Part shown: piece after piece, positions 1 through 9,500 of the stretch
How the letters are laid out: every line of letters starts with the position of its first letter
Position numbering within the stretch: position 1 is the stretch's first letter
Assembly (NCBI GenBank): GCA_050732775.1
Contig: JBOHRN010000015.1
Span: 1 to 53,839 of the forward strand
Origin: JBOHRN01 sp050732775
GTDB lineage: Bacteria > Gemmatimonadota > Gemmatimonadetes > Longimicrobiales > Longimicrobiaceae
DNA: 53,839 nt
Direction of reading: 5' to 3'
Notes under the pieces: model-generated
What the model was told of the DNA's origin: nothing
What the model saw: the letters and a program-made list of their open reading frames with translations, nothing else
Database searches by the model: none
Program-made: the position numbers and the translations under genes

Positions 1-446
1 GGCGGGGCCTGAGGCCCCGCCCGCCGGTGGTTGTAGCTGTGCAGGTCGTAAACCACGAAGTTACCGAAGCGCTCGGCGAGCCCGTCCAATAAGCCGGCCA
101 TCCCCCGGTAGAAAGAGTCGTACAGTGCGAGCGAGCGGCTCACCAGTGGCTCCGGCGGCGGTTCCTTCCACAACTCGAGCCCCCACGCCTCTCTGGGCGT
201 GCGGTACACCGCCTCCTCCCGGGGCCGGTTCAGGTCGACCTCGAAGCGGGAGGTTCCGACCACCACCCGGTTGGGTGCAACCCGTGTCCACTCGGCGGTG
301 AACGGGTCCTCCTCCCGGAGCCGTTGGCTGGGTGAGAGGGCTAGCAGCCCGGCTATCTCGGGCCGGAGCCGGTGACCGTCGTGAATGGCGGCGGCCACCA
401 AGGGGGCTGAGAGGTCGGCCTCAACGCGGAAGTGATAGTCGCTCAT
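1..446 (-). CDS. N-formylglutamate amidohydrolase family protein (partial)
   Basis: The gene runs off the left edge, so only the first 148 residues are visible. They match the N-terminal part of the N-formylglutamate amidohydrolase (FGase/HutG-like) family: the segment SRFEVDLNRPREEAVY is the typical substrate-pocket stretch, and a DLHSYNHRR segment follows near residue 135, where family members carry metal-binding residues. Family members hydrolyse N-formylglutamate to formate and glutamate in histidine breakdown, or act on related N-acyl amino acids. Translation starts at the ATG at 446. The next gene on the same strand ends 20 bases upstream, so it may be the distal gene of the operon beginning with the phosphodiesterase. 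No other histidine-degradation gene is visible here, so the exact substrate is unknown. Confidence 0.8.
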   Translation of the reverse strand, partial: MSDYHFRVEADLSAPLVAAAIHDGHRLRPEIAGLLALSPSQRLREEDPFTAEWTRVAPNRVVVGTSRFEVDLNRPREEAVYRTPREAWGLELWKEPPPEPLVSRSLALYDSFYRGMAGLLDGLAERFGNFVVYDLHSYNHRRAGPQAP

Positions 447-466
447 GGCGGGCAGTGCCGCGGCTC

Positions 467-2641
467 TCAGAACCAGTTCACCAGCCCGAAGTACCACCTC
501 CCCTCTCCTAACTCTCCCACCGGCGCCAGATACTCAACCGTGAGGGCGTCGTCAAAGAAGCTGACCCCGGCGCCGTAGGAGCCCTCCCATCCGTCGGTGA
601 CCAGCGAGCCGGTGAGGGCCAGCGCGACCTCTGCCTGCTCCGACACCTTGGACCACCCCGCCTCGGCCAAGAGCACCAGGTGGGGGCGAAGGGGGGGGAG
701 GGCGAAGCCGCCGCCGAGCGGGACCGGCTCCTGGCCGCGGGGGGGAAGCCCGATCAGGAAGCGGCCCCGGGCCAGCAGGGCGCTGCTGCCGCCGAAGAGC
801 TCGTCCTCGAATCCGCGCAGCCCCTCCCTGCCGCCGAAGCGGACGACTCGCTGCGGGGGCGGGTCTCCGAAAAGGTGGGCGCCGTCTACCCGGGCGGCAA
901 AACCGAAGAGCCCGAGGGGGATACGGGTGGAGGCGAGCCCGAGCAAGCGTCCGTAGTCGAAGTCTCCCACCCCCCACTCGCCCCGCAGCGACGCCAGCAA
1001 GCTGCGCGAGATGCCGAAGGCGCCCGAGCCCAAGGCGTAGCGGACTGCCCCCTCCAGGGCGGCGTGGTCACCGGGGAGCGTGGGGGCGAGCGGGGGAAAG
1101 CCGTCAGCGTCAGCGCTGCCGAACAGGTAGCGGTCGGTATTCCGCTTCACCGGCTGCTGGCGCTCCCACCTGCCCCCCACCCGGCCCGACCAGCGTCCGC
1201 GCCCGTAGGTCAGGAACGCTTCGGCGCCCTGGGCGTCGTAGTAGTCGCGGGTGTCTACCCCCGCAAAGAGAGAGGTGAGCGAGTAAATCCAGTCCCAGTC
1301 GTGGGTGGGCAGAAAAACTCTGCTGTCGAGCAAGCGGCGGTAAGCGGCTCCGGTAAACTCCACCTGCCCGCCGCCCAGCAGCTCGCTAGCTTCGGCCAGC
1401 CGGTAACGGCCTGACAGTTCGCCGCGCGCCACCCCCTCCGAGAACGCCCACCCGGCCGTCCCGTACAGCTGCCACGAGTCATCCACCGGGTCCGCCGGCC
1501 GCAGCCGGGCTCCCAGCCCCAGGTACGGCCCCTCGACCCGGTCGTGGCGGAAGAGGTGGCTAGTGCGGGCGTAGTGCAGTGAGAGCTTGGTTCCCTCCAG
1601 GGAGCCGCCGCTCCGGGCGGCCAGGGCGGCCCGTCGCAAGTCGTCGAAGTCGCTGGCGGCGAAACGGGCGGCTCCGGCGGCTACCTCGCCATCCATTTCT
1701 ACCCGCTCCACCCCCTCGGCTCGCACCAGCAGGAGCCGGTCGTCGCTGGGTGGAACCCAGCCGGTGTTGAGCCGGAGGTTGGAGAAGTCGTTCACGCTGC
1801 GCGCGGCCAGCACGCCGCCCAGTAGCCGCGAGAAGACCTGGATCTCGATGCGCTGGCGGTACGGAAGCCAGAACTGGCCATTCCAGAGCGAGTTTTCCAG
1901 CTGGTAAAAGTTACCCACCCCTTGGATGCCGATGCCACCGCCTTGTTCTACCACCCCGTAGCGGGCGCGGGCCACGGCCCCGCGGTCCACGTCCAGGTAG
2001 AAAGTCCCCACCGTGAGCGGCACCCCGGCCTCTCTCGGGGTAACACGGGGGCGCACCTGTACCGGTACCACCCGGACCGTTTCCCCCTGTACGCGGACGC
2101 CCACGGTGTCGCCCGAGGAGTAGCGGTAGAGCGACACTCCCCGGGCCGAGAAGGGGTGGACGGCGCTGCCCAGCACCAGCACACCCCGCTCGCGGGTGGG
2201 GTCCACCAGCCCCAGGGTGGCCCCGTACATGTGGGGCACCACCCACGGGTTGTCGTACAAACTGCCCAGCGTGTAAACCGTCGGCACCAACACCCGGCTG
2301 CGGTGGGCGACAACTCTCTGATGGAGGTGCCCGGTGGCGCGCCAACGGACTTCGCTCGCCATCTCGTCGGCGCTGATCTGAAGCTCGCCGCCCAGGGTGG
2401 AGTCTCCCGCCAGTGAGAGCTGGATCACCGAGCGTACGTCGGCTTGGTAGTCGACCAGCGTGGGGGGGACGCGCCCGCTCTCAGCGATGGCAAACTCCAC
2501 CAAGCGGCGGGTGGCCGGCGAGTCGAAAGCAGGGCTCAGAGTGTCGGGCGGGAGTTGCCCCGTGACCGGCAGAGCCGCGCAGAGCGCCGCCGCCAAGGCG
2601 GCCGGGCCAGAAACCTTGCTGCTAATCATCGTCGCTATCAT
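467..2641 (-). CDS. Outer-membrane beta-barrel protein (surface-antigen/Omp85-like C-terminus)
   Basis: A 724-residue exported protein. The N-terminus has a hydrophobic signal peptide (about residues 7-28, ending near PVTGQ). Residues about 40-310 form a globular region that resembles the soluble part of large Bacteroidetes/Gemmatimonadota outer-membrane proteins. The C-terminal half has alternating aromatic and hydrophobic strands, a VRFGGREGLRGF segment like the conserved barrel motif of Omp85/ShlB surface antigens, and a terminal phenylalanine (GLVNWF), the usual recognition signal for barrel insertion. The ATG at 2641 overlaps the stop of the phosphodiesterase gene in an ATGA junction, so the two are probably translationally coupled. 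Its specific role is not evident; it could be a pore, a lipid-handling protein or a secreted-domain carrier. Confidence 0.62.
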   Translation of the reverse strand: MIATMISSKVSGPAALAAALCAALPVTGQLPPDTLSPAFDSPATRRLVEFAIAESGRVPPTLVDYQADVRSVIQLSLAGDSTLGGELQISADEMASEVRWRATGHLHQRVVAHRSRVLVPTVYTLGSLYDNPWVVPHMYGATLGLVDPTRERGVLVLGSAVHPFSARGVSLYRYSSGDTVGVRVQGETVRVVPVQVRPRVTPREAGVPLTVGTFYLDVDRGAVARARYGVVEQGGGIGIQGVGNFYQLENSLWNGQFWLPYRQRIEIQVFSRLLGGVLAARSVNDFSNLRLNTGWVPPSDDRLLLVRAEGVERVEMDGEVAAGAARFAASDFDDLRRAALAARSGGSLEGTKLSLHYARTSHLFRHDRVEGPYLGLGARLRPADPVDDSWQLYGTAGWAFSEGVARGELSGRYRLAEASELLGGGQVEFTGAAYRRLLDSRVFLPTHDWDWIYSLTSLFAGVDTRDYYDAQGAEAFLTYGRGRWSGRVGGRWERQQPVKRNTDRYLFGSADADGFPPLAPTLPGDHAALEGAVRYALGSGAFGISRSLLASLRGEWGVGDFDYGRLLGLASTRIPLGLFGFAARVDGAHLFGDPPPQRVVRFGGREGLRGFEDELFGGSSALLARGRFLIGLPPRGQEPVPLGGGFALPPLRPHLVLLAEAGWSKVSEQAEVALALTGSLVTDGWEGSYGAGVSFFDDALTVEYLAPVGELGEGRWYFGLVNWF

Positions 2642-3354
2642 TGATTCTGGCTGATTATCCTCGCCCTCGCGCGCGCCGCCACGGCCGGGTAATCAGAAAT
2701 CACACCGCGCACTCCGACGGCTAGCAGGGTTACCAGCTGGGACGGGTCGTTAACCGTCCACACCACCACCGGCAGCCCGCCCCCGGCCAGCTCGAGGAGG
2801 GTGGCTGGGGTGGCGTGAGCGGCGTTCAGGCAAACGCCGTCCACGCGCAAGTCTCGAGCCCGAGCTTGCTCGGCCGGGCCCCACTCGTCGGCCAGCAGGT
2901 AGCGCGCCAGCGGGCGCCCCACGCGAGCCAACTCCTCCAGCACCTCGGGCTGGAAAGACGAGCAGATAGTCCGGTCCAGCGCGCCGTGTTGGCCGAGTAA
3001 CTGAACGCACGCCTGCTCTACGCCGCCAGCTTTGAACTCCAGGTTGAGCCACACCCCCGCTTCGGCCGCCCACGCTGCCACCTCTCCGAAAGCAGGCACC
3101 CGGTCGCCTTCCGGCGTCCGCAAGCGCGAGATCTCCTGCCAGGGGGTGGCGGCCACCTCGCCGCTGCCGTCGGTGGTACGCTCCAGGGTGTCGTCGTGGA
3201 TCACCACCGGCTCGCCGTCCGAAGAGCTCCGGACGTCCAGCTCGACGCCGTCGGCGCCGCGCGCTACCGCCAGCCGGAAGCCGCGCAGACTGTTTTCGGG
3301 GGCGTCCAGCGGTGCGCCCCGGTGGCCGAGGATCAGGGTGCGGTGTACGGTCAC
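2638..3354 (-). CDS. Glycerophosphodiester phosphodiesterase
   Basis: A GDPD-family TIM-barrel enzyme that hydrolyses glycerophosphodiesters to sn-glycerol 3-phosphate and an alcohol. The catalytic signature is intact: HRGAPLDAPENSL close to the N-terminus, then GVELDVRSS and VIHDDTLERTTDG, which supply the metal-binding and general acid/base His, Glu and Asp. An NLEFK segment and the terminal GVISDYP strand complete the barrel. The frame stays open to 3516, but the extra N-terminal residues are Arg/Pro-rich and unlike the family. I therefore chose the GTG at 3354, 8 codons before the HRG motif, giving about 238 residues, which is typical. No signal peptide is visible, so it should be cytoplasmic. 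The stop overlaps the ATG of the outer-membrane barrel gene. A lipoprotein gene diverges from it. Confidence 0.85.
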   Translation of the reverse strand: MTVHRTLILGHRGAPLDAPENSLRGFRLAVARGADGVELDVRSSSDGEPVVIHDDTLERTTDGSGEVAATPWQEISRLRTPEGDRVPAFGEVAAWAAEAGVWLNLEFKAGGVEQACVQLLGQHGALDRTICSSFQPEVLEELARVGRPLARYLLADEWGPAEQARARDLRVDGVCLNAAHATPATLLELAGGGLPVVVWTVNDPSQLVTLLAVGVRGVISDYPAVAARARARIISQNQ

Positions 3355-3366
3355 GGTACGGGGGTT

Positions 3367-3398
3367 GCGAAACGGCGGCGACTGTACGCCAGTTTCGC
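3367..3398. promoter_or_regulatory. Inverted repeat in the divergent promoter region
   Basis: GCGAAAC (3367-3373) and GTTTCGC (3392-3398) are perfect inverted repeats 18 bases apart. Inner GGC/GCC bases extend the symmetry with one bulge. The element fills the roughly 50-base gap between the divergent phosphodiesterase and lipoprotein starts, where an operator controlling both could sit. It could also be an RNA hairpin in either 5' leader. There is no run of T after it, so it is not a standard terminator. Confidence 0.35.
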
Positions 3399-3404
3399 GC
3401 CCTG

Positions 3405-3650
3405 ATGAAAAACCGAATCTGCCGGATCGCCGCTGGATCGCTCCTCGCCGCGGTAGCTGCCGCGGGGTGCGGTGGGGTGGATGGCGAGGGGGTCCCGGCC
3501 GGGAGCACGGAAGCATCGCCGTCTGGCCGGCGTGCGCCGGAGCCAGTCGAAGAGAGCTACGGCTATGAGCTCCTGGACGGTTCGCTCACCGTGGACACGG
3601 CTAGGGTACCGGCCGACGTCGACTGGCGCGGAGATACCGCCGGGCGCTAA
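3405..3650 (+). CDS. Small predicted lipoprotein
   Basis: An 81-residue protein starting at the ATG at 3405. It has a textbook lipoprotein signal: positively charged MKNRICR, a short alanine/leucine core and the lipobox AAAGC with the lipidated Cys near residue 21, followed by Gly-Gly. The mature part is only about 60 residues, acidic and polar, ending in a VDWRGDTAGR tail, and I recognise no family. Its TAA stop overlaps the TAG stop of the convergent antiporter gene within four bases (CTAA). It is divergent from the phosphodiesterase gene and shares a short intergenic region holding an inverted repeat. The signal peptide is the main reason to believe it is real; function unknown. Confidence 0.6.
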   Translation: MKNRICRIAAGSLLAAVAAAGCGGVDGEGVPAGSTEASPSGRRAPEPVEESYGYELLDGSLTVDTARVPADVDWRGDTAGR

Positions 3651-5101
3651 GGAGCCGGAGCCGCCGGCTTGTCCGGCTCCCCCCGGGTGGCGGAGTGCTC
3701 CGGGGTCGCGGCCGTGTTCTGGCGTCTGATCAGCCAAGCCAGTACCGGCGGCGGGATGAGCGTGGTGGCGATCACCATTATGACCACCACCGAAAAGGTG
3801 GCGTCGTCGATGACCCCGAGTCCCCGCCCGATGGTGGCGAAGATGAGCCCCACCTCGCCCCGGGGTACCATCCCCCACCCCACGATCCACTTGTTGGCCC
3901 CCCCGGCCACCAATCCGGCCAGCAGCTTGCCCGCGAAGGCGGCCACGGTGACTCCGAGAGCCACCAGCAGCACCGGCAGATCGAAGAGGGTGTCGAGGCG
4001 CACGCCCATGCCCGTGAGCACGAAAAATATCGGCACCAGCAGCAGGGCCAGCGGTTCGATCAGATCTTCCACGTGCCGGTGGTGGTGGTGCTCTGCCAGG
4101 GCCAGGACCCGGCCGCGGGCGGGCTCGTCCAACTCCCGCGCCTCGGTCCGCAGCTCGCGCGCCGAGGCCGGCTCTTCGAAGTCCTCGAAGTGGACCGGGT
4201 CGAGCACCAGCCCGGCCGCGAAGGCGCCCACGATGGGGGCCAGTCCGATGAGTCCGGCCAGGTAGGCGAAAGTCAGGGCAAAGGAGATGGCCAGCGTGAA
4301 CTTCATCGCCCCTCCAGCGTGTACCCGCGAGAGTAAGCGGCCCAACAGGGGCGCGCTGAGCTGGCCCACCACCACCGCCCCCACTAGGAAAAGGACCGCC
4401 TTGCCGAGGATCAGCAGCATGGCCCCGAGCGTAACCGACCCGGCGGTCACGATGGCCGAGACCACGGCCAGGATGACCAGCCCCAGCACGTCGTCGATCA
4501 CGGCCGCGCCCAGGACGATCTGGGCCTCGCGGGTCTGTAGCGCGTTCAGGTCTTGGAAGACCCGCGCGGTAATGCCCACCGAGGTGGCGGTCAGCGTGGC
4601 GCCCAGGAAGAGGTAGGCGTTGAACGAGAGCCCGGGCAGCAGCCACGGTCCGACCAGGTACGTCCCGGTGACAAAGGGGAGGACGAGCCCCACCATCGCC
4701 ACCAGGAAAGCACGCAGCCCGACCCTGCCCATGCGGGCCAGGTTGGTCTCCAGTCCGATCTGGAAGAGGAGGATCACTACCCCCAGCTCGGCCAGGAAGC
4801 GGATGACGGCGTCGGTTTTGATGGCTTCGAACACCCCGATACCGGCCAGCGCCAGATTCCCGAGCACCACCCCGATGACCAGTTCCCCTAGCACGGCGGG
4901 CTGGCCCCACCGCTCCACCAGCGACGACAGCTTGGCCGCCAGCAGTAGTACTACCATCCAGAGGAGGGTAACGCCGCCGCCGTGGCCGTCTACTTCCTGG
5001 GCCAAGAGGGGGAGAGCCAAGAGAAGGAGGCCGACGGCGGCAACGCCGAAGCCGAAGGGCCGGTAGGGACGTTCGTACGCCCGTGTAAAAGCGGATTTCA
5101 T
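3647..5101 (-). CDS. Cation:proton antiporter (CPA2/KefB-NhaS type)
   Basis: A 484-residue polytopic inner-membrane protein of the Na+/H+ exchanger family (PF00999). About 12-13 hydrophobic helices are visible. The family signatures are present: GQPAVLGELVIGVVLGN in the second helix, LGVVILLFQIGLE in the third, and AAVIDDVLGL, the paired-Asp ion-binding motif typical of CPA2 exchangers. Such proteins exchange Na+ or K+ for protons for pH and ion homeostasis. A hydrophilic loop near residues 335-341 contains HHHHRH, which is unusual. There is no C-terminal RCK/TrkA-N domain; the tail is a short Pro/Ala-rich segment. I chose the ATG at 5101, just before the basic leader, over an in-frame ATG at 5167. 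Confidence 0.88.
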   Translation of the reverse strand: MKSAFTRAYERPYRPFGFGVAAVGLLLLALPLLAQEVDGHGGGVTLLWMVVLLLAAKLSSLVERWGQPAVLGELVIGVVLGNLALAGIGVFEAIKTDAVIRFLAELGVVILLFQIGLETNLARMGRVGLRAFLVAMVGLVLPFVTGTYLVGPWLLPGLSFNAYLFLGATLTATSVGITARVFQDLNALQTREAQIVLGAAVIDDVLGLVILAVVSAIVTAGSVTLGAMLLILGKAVLFLVGAVVVGQLSAPLLGRLLSRVHAGGAMKFTLAISFALTFAYLAGLIGLAPIVGAFAAGLVLDPVHFEDFEEPASARELRTEARELDEPARGRVLALAEHHHHRHVEDLIEPLALLLVPIFFVLTGMGVRLDTLFDLPVLLVALGVTVAAFAGKLLAGLVAGGANKWIVGWGMVPRGEVGLIFATIGRGLGVIDDATFSVVVIMVIATTLIPPPVLAWLIRRQNTAATPEHSATRGEPDKPAAPAP

Positions 5102-5175
5102 GCGGAAGTCACAGGGTAATCGGTACGGAAGGGGCGGTAAGCTACGGGGACTTTCCGGCTTTAGCAATCGGGCGC

Positions 5176-5205
5176 CAAAAAGAGGGGCGCCTGGCGGCGC
5201 GCCCC
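5176..5205 (-). terminator. Rho-independent terminator after the first SusC/SusD pair
   Basis: Read on the minus strand, a GC-rich hairpin (GGGGCGCG, loop, GGCGCCCC) is followed at once by TCTTTTT. It lies about 25 bases beyond the SusD stop, as expected for an intrinsic terminator closing that operon before the antiporter gene. Confidence 0.75.
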
Positions 5206-5228
5206 TAGGGTCAGCTTGCTAGCCGGTT

Positions 5229-6521
5229 TTAGCAGCCCGCGTTGGGGTTGGCGTCGCACTCCGAGCCGGGGAAGGGCAGGAAGTCAATGGAAGGCGCCCT
5301 GTCCACCACACCGGCGAAGCGGCGCAGGTCTTCCCAGCGGAGTCCTTGCGCGTACAGCTCGTAGCGCCGCTCGTAAGAGATCTGCCGGAGCACGTCATCC
5401 TGCCTGGGGAGCTCCGCGAGGGTTACGGGCGGCAGACAGGCGACCGGTTCCTCGAGCGCTGATTCGCACGGGGTCCGGACCTCGTTGATGAGGTCGATGG
5501 CCTCCACCAGATTCCCCAACCGGGCGTGAGCTTCGGCCCGGATCAACTTCATTTCGTCGGGAAGATAGACGGGGAAGGGGTCGTTGCGGGTAGAGTACTG
5601 GTTGAGGGGAAGAAGGAGCGTATCCGGCGGGTTGGCGTCTACCGGGTCTCCGTCTACCTCGACCCAGAATGCCGGGCGCTGATCCCCTGGCTCGGCTTGG
5701 TCTACGAAGCTCTTGAGGGGTGCTATATAGTTGGCGAGGATCGAGTAGTTGTAGATCGGGTTGATGTCGGGGCTGGGATAGTCAAAGATCGACAGCACTC
5801 CGGGGTCGACCCTTTCGGCGGCCGTAATGGCGCTCTCGAACTGGCCGTCGATAAGGTAGAAGCGGGCCAACATGGCGTCGATGGTGTGGTGGAGGTCGAA
5901 GCCACCTCCCAGCACCCGGTCGCGAAGCGTGGCCAGCTCTTGATCCGAGACTCCCGCCAGGTCGGACCGGGCCGACTCCAAGAGCCCGAGAACCTCACCC
6001 AAGACCACTCCTCGCGGCTCGGGAACCGCGCCCTCGACGTCGGCGTCGACCGCCACTTCTCGGTACTGCTGGATGATGGCTCCCAGCGCCATCCCTTTGA
6101 AAAGCTTGGCCAGGGCCGACAACCCTAGCCGGCTCCCCGGGCTCAGCCGGTCGATCTGTGGGACACTGGTCAAAATGGTATTGGCGGTGCGGATAATCTC
6201 GTAGGTGACGGAGTACGGCTCGGTCACCACCAGGTAAGTATCCAACACGTCTTCTCCCAGCAGGAGCGAGCGGTCGGAGAGAAGGGAACTTCCCGCGGTG
6301 CCCCATTCGTCGGTGACCAGGGCGGGTGCCCGCACGTAGGTGAGCACCGACCCGGCGTACAAGCCCTGGAGCCCGACTCCGACGGCGAGAATGCCGTTAA
6401 CGTCGGTAATGATCTCCTCCTCGGTGGGGGCGTTCGGGTTGGTCAGGTCGAGGTCGCACGCCGGTGCGGACAAGAGCGCGACGGCCGCGATCGCTCCAGC
6501 TGTTCCGCGGTAAATCTTCAT
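5229..6521 (-). CDS. SusD/RagB-family nutrient-binding lipoprotein
   Basis: A 430-residue surface lipoprotein paired with the SusC receptor just upstream. The ATG at 6521 follows a strong ribosome-binding site (GGAGGGG, 4 bases upstream) and gives a clean lipoprotein signal, MKIYRG, hydrophobic core, then SAPAC with the acylated Cys near residue 22. The mature start DLDLTNPNAPT is typical of SusD proteins, as are the RTANTIL segment, the TPR-like helical middle (LGLSALAKLFKGMALG) and the terminal YERRYELYAQGLRWEDLRRF motif. SusD proteins cap a SusC channel and hand ligands to it. The gap to SusC is 56 bases, so one transcript is likely. No glycan-degrading enzyme is adjacent, so the ligand may be a peptide or another oligomer. 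Confidence 0.88.
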   Translation of the reverse strand: MKIYRGTAGAIAAVALLSAPACDLDLTNPNAPTEEEIITDVNGILAVGVGLQGLYAGSVLTYVRAPALVTDEWGTAGSSLLSDRSLLLGEDVLDTYLVVTEPYSVTYEIIRTANTILTSVPQIDRLSPGSRLGLSALAKLFKGMALGAIIQQYREVAVDADVEGAVPEPRGVVLGEVLGLLESARSDLAGVSDQELATLRDRVLGGGFDLHHTIDAMLARFYLIDGQFESAITAAERVDPGVLSIFDYPSPDINPIYNYSILANYIAPLKSFVDQAEPGDQRPAFWVEVDGDPVDANPPDTLLLPLNQYSTRNDPFPVYLPDEMKLIRAEAHARLGNLVEAIDLINEVRTPCESALEEPVACLPPVTLAELPRQDDVLRQISYERRYELYAQGLRWEDLRRFAGVVDRAPSIDFLPFPGSECDANPNAGC

Positions 6522-6577
6522 CTTCCCCTCCGCTTGTGTAGAAGTTCGTGTTTCATGAGACATGGCTCTGTTTCCGT

Positions 6578-9500
6578 TCAAAAGTGGAAGGTCGCACCCA
6601 GCGCAAACACCCGCGGGACCGGCGTGACTGCGAAGTCCACCCCCCGGGCGACGGTATTGCCGGCGAACAAGTTGATCTCGGGGTCCAGACCCGAGTAGTC
6701 GGTCCAGGTATAGAGGTTTCGACCAGCCAGGCGGAGGTCCACGCCGCGGAAACCGAGCCGGTTTACCCACTCCCGGGGGAGGGTGTAGTTGAGGGCGATC
6801 TCCCGGAGCTTGACGAAGCCGCCATCCTCCACGTACTCCTCGTAGTTCGAGATGCGGCCAGCGTTCAACGTGTATTTGATGGGTTGCAGGTCGGGGTTGC
6901 TCTTCCGGGCGATGGCCCTTTCGATCTCGTCTCCCACCACGGCGTCGGAGCCGAAGAACTCGGTGATGCGCCGGGTGAAGTTGGCTACCTGGTTGCCAAA
7001 CCGGCCATCCAGGAGGACGTCCAGGGTGAAGTTGTCGCCGAAGGCGAGTTGGTTGCCCAGAGAGAGCGTGAAGTCGGGGTTCGGGTCGCCGAGGACCACG
7101 AAGTCGCTCCCGCGCGCTCCCAATCCGGTATTCGGATCGATGACGATATCACCCTGGGCGTCGCGTTGGTAACCGCGCCCGTAGAACACGCCGATGGGCT
7201 GCCCCTCGATGACGGCGTTGAGGTAGCCGAAAACTAGGGTGTCGGCCGTGGTCACTAGCTTCTCCACCCGGTTTCGGTTGGCCGCGTAGGAGAGCCGGCT
7301 ACTCCAGGAGAAGCCGGGTGTCTGCAGGTTCAGAGTGTTGAGGGAGACTTCCACGCCCCGGTTGGTGATCTCGCCGATATTTTGAAACTGGCTGCTGAAT
7401 CCGGAGCTAAGGGGCAGAGGGACCGGGAGCACCAGGTCGGTGGTCAGCTGGTCGTAGTAAGTGAAGCTGAGCTGGGCCTTGTCGTCGAAGAATCCGGCTT
7501 CGAAACCCCCTTCGTACTCCCGCTGGCGTTCGGGCTTGAGGTCCGGGTTTCCGGCCAGCGAGCTGGGTACCAGTCCTGGCTTACCACCAAAGGCCACGTC
7601 CACGTAACTGTTGAATTGGCTGTACGCGCTGGGAGGTTGGCCACCGGTCTGTCCGTAGGCCGCCCGGAGCCGGAGGGTGCTGAATACACCGCCCGGTCCG
7701 CCCGCGGGCCAGAACGGCTCTTCGTGGACCACCCAGGAGACCCCGACCCGGGGGAAGAGCTGATACCGCTCGTCCGCGCCGAACGCCGAAGCGCCCTCCA
7801 GGTTGAGGCCGCCAGTGATGAAAAGCCGGTCCGAGAAGCTCAACCGCTCCTGTACGAAACCCCCCAGCGTGCGGATCTCCACAATGGATTGGCCGGTGAA
7901 CTGGTTGGCCCCACCCACAGTCTTCTGGCCGGGCGGCAGGTCGGTGGCCGTGGCGGTAATGACCTCGCTCCTGTCCGAGGTGTAGCGGACTCCGAAAGCC
8001 GTGTTCAGTTCGGTGGTGGGGGTGACCACCCAGCTGTGGTTGGCGGTAAGGTCGTTGTTCCACTGCCGCGAGAGCCGAAGCGGATTGGCCACCCTCCCGG
8101 GATCCGAGGCGTTCACCGAGCCCGGCGGCTGGAAGTAGCGGCTTTCCTGACGGTAGTCGTCGATCGCCAGCAGGTTGCGGAAGGTCAGGTTGGATATCGG
8201 CGACCACTCCGCCGTAACGCTGCCCAGGAAGCGGACCACGCTCTCGGGGAACTCCCAGTTCTCGAACACATCCAGAGGGTTGGCTCCCAGCAGAGTGTAA
8301 GGGTAGCGGCCCAACTCCGGATCGAAGGAGAAGTCGAACGAGGTGGGGCTAAAGATCGCGTTGGTCAGCGTCCCCTGGGTCTGCTCGCCCTCCACTATGA
8401 AGTTGGACTTCGTCTGAATAAAGTTCCCCACGGCGTTGAGCCGGAGGTTGTCGGTAATGTTTTGCGAGATCGACGCTTTGGCGCTCTTCTTTTCGTAGTC
8501 GGTAGAGCGGAGGATGCCTTCGTCGTAGGCGTAAAGTCCCGACACGAAGTAATTTGTGCCCCCGGTTCCGCCCGAGACCGACAGGTAGTTGGTGGTCCCC
8601 GCGCTGGTCTGGAAGATCTCGTCCTGGATGTCGCCGCGCTCGACCGGCGCTCCGATCGAATCGGCTCCCGCGAAGACCACGTCACCGAGCCCGGCGAAAG
8701 GAACATCGAGGAGGAGGTCGTACTGGTCGGGCGTTTGATTGATCGACAGCTCGGTACGAAAAGTTACACGGGGCTCGCCCTGCTGGCCCCGCTTGGTGAA
8801 GATCTGGATCACCCCGTTGTTGGCCCGGGAACCGTAAAGAGCCGCCGCCGCCGCCCCCTTCAGGATCTCGATCCGTGCCACGTCTCCGAGCGGAATGTCG
8901 GAGAGCCGGTTGGTGAGCGCGGCGCTGCCACGCCCGGCGTTAGCACCGAGAGAAACAAGGGCCGCGTCGCTGTTATCGATGATGACGCCGTCCACCACGA
9001 TCAACGGTTCGGCTCCGCCGAGGATGGAGCTGGTGCCCCGCAGCCGGATACTCACCCCGCCGCCGGGCTGGCCCGAATTCTCCGAGATGAGCGCCCCCGT
9101 CACCTTGCCCTGCAGGGCTTGATCGATGGTGACGGCGCCCGGCGCGTCCGCGACCTCCTCCCCGGCTATCGATTCCACCGTGTTTGCGACCGCTCGCCGC
9201 TCGGCCTCCACTCCGGTCCCGGTTACCACCACTTCCTCCAACTCCACCGCGCTCTGCTCCAGCGCGATGGCGCCCACGGCCACGGCCTGGTCTCGTCCCA
9301 GGGTAACTTCACGGCTCACGCTGGCGCGGCCGAGCTGTGTGAAGCGCAGCGTGTACACGCCGGGCTCGACCGCGGCGGTAAAGCCAAACTCGCCCCCGGC
9401 GTCGCTGAGGGTGCCTAGCCCGGTAGCTCGCAGCGCTACCTGCACCCCGGCCAGGGGCCGGCCGTTGTTGGCGTCTTGGACCGATCCCGAGATGCGGTAC

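Noticed and set aside
3351..4910. 519-codon minus-strand frame overlapping the antiporter and the phosphodiesterase start
   Set aside because: Low-complexity Arg/Gly/Pro translation with no motif; the antiporter frame in the same DNA has helices and family signatures.
7382..9418. 678-codon plus-strand open frame antisense to the first SusC gene
   Set aside because: Its composition follows GC-rich third positions of the opposite strand and it shows no domain, while the minus-strand frame is a complete SusC receptor with a signal peptide and ribosome-binding site.
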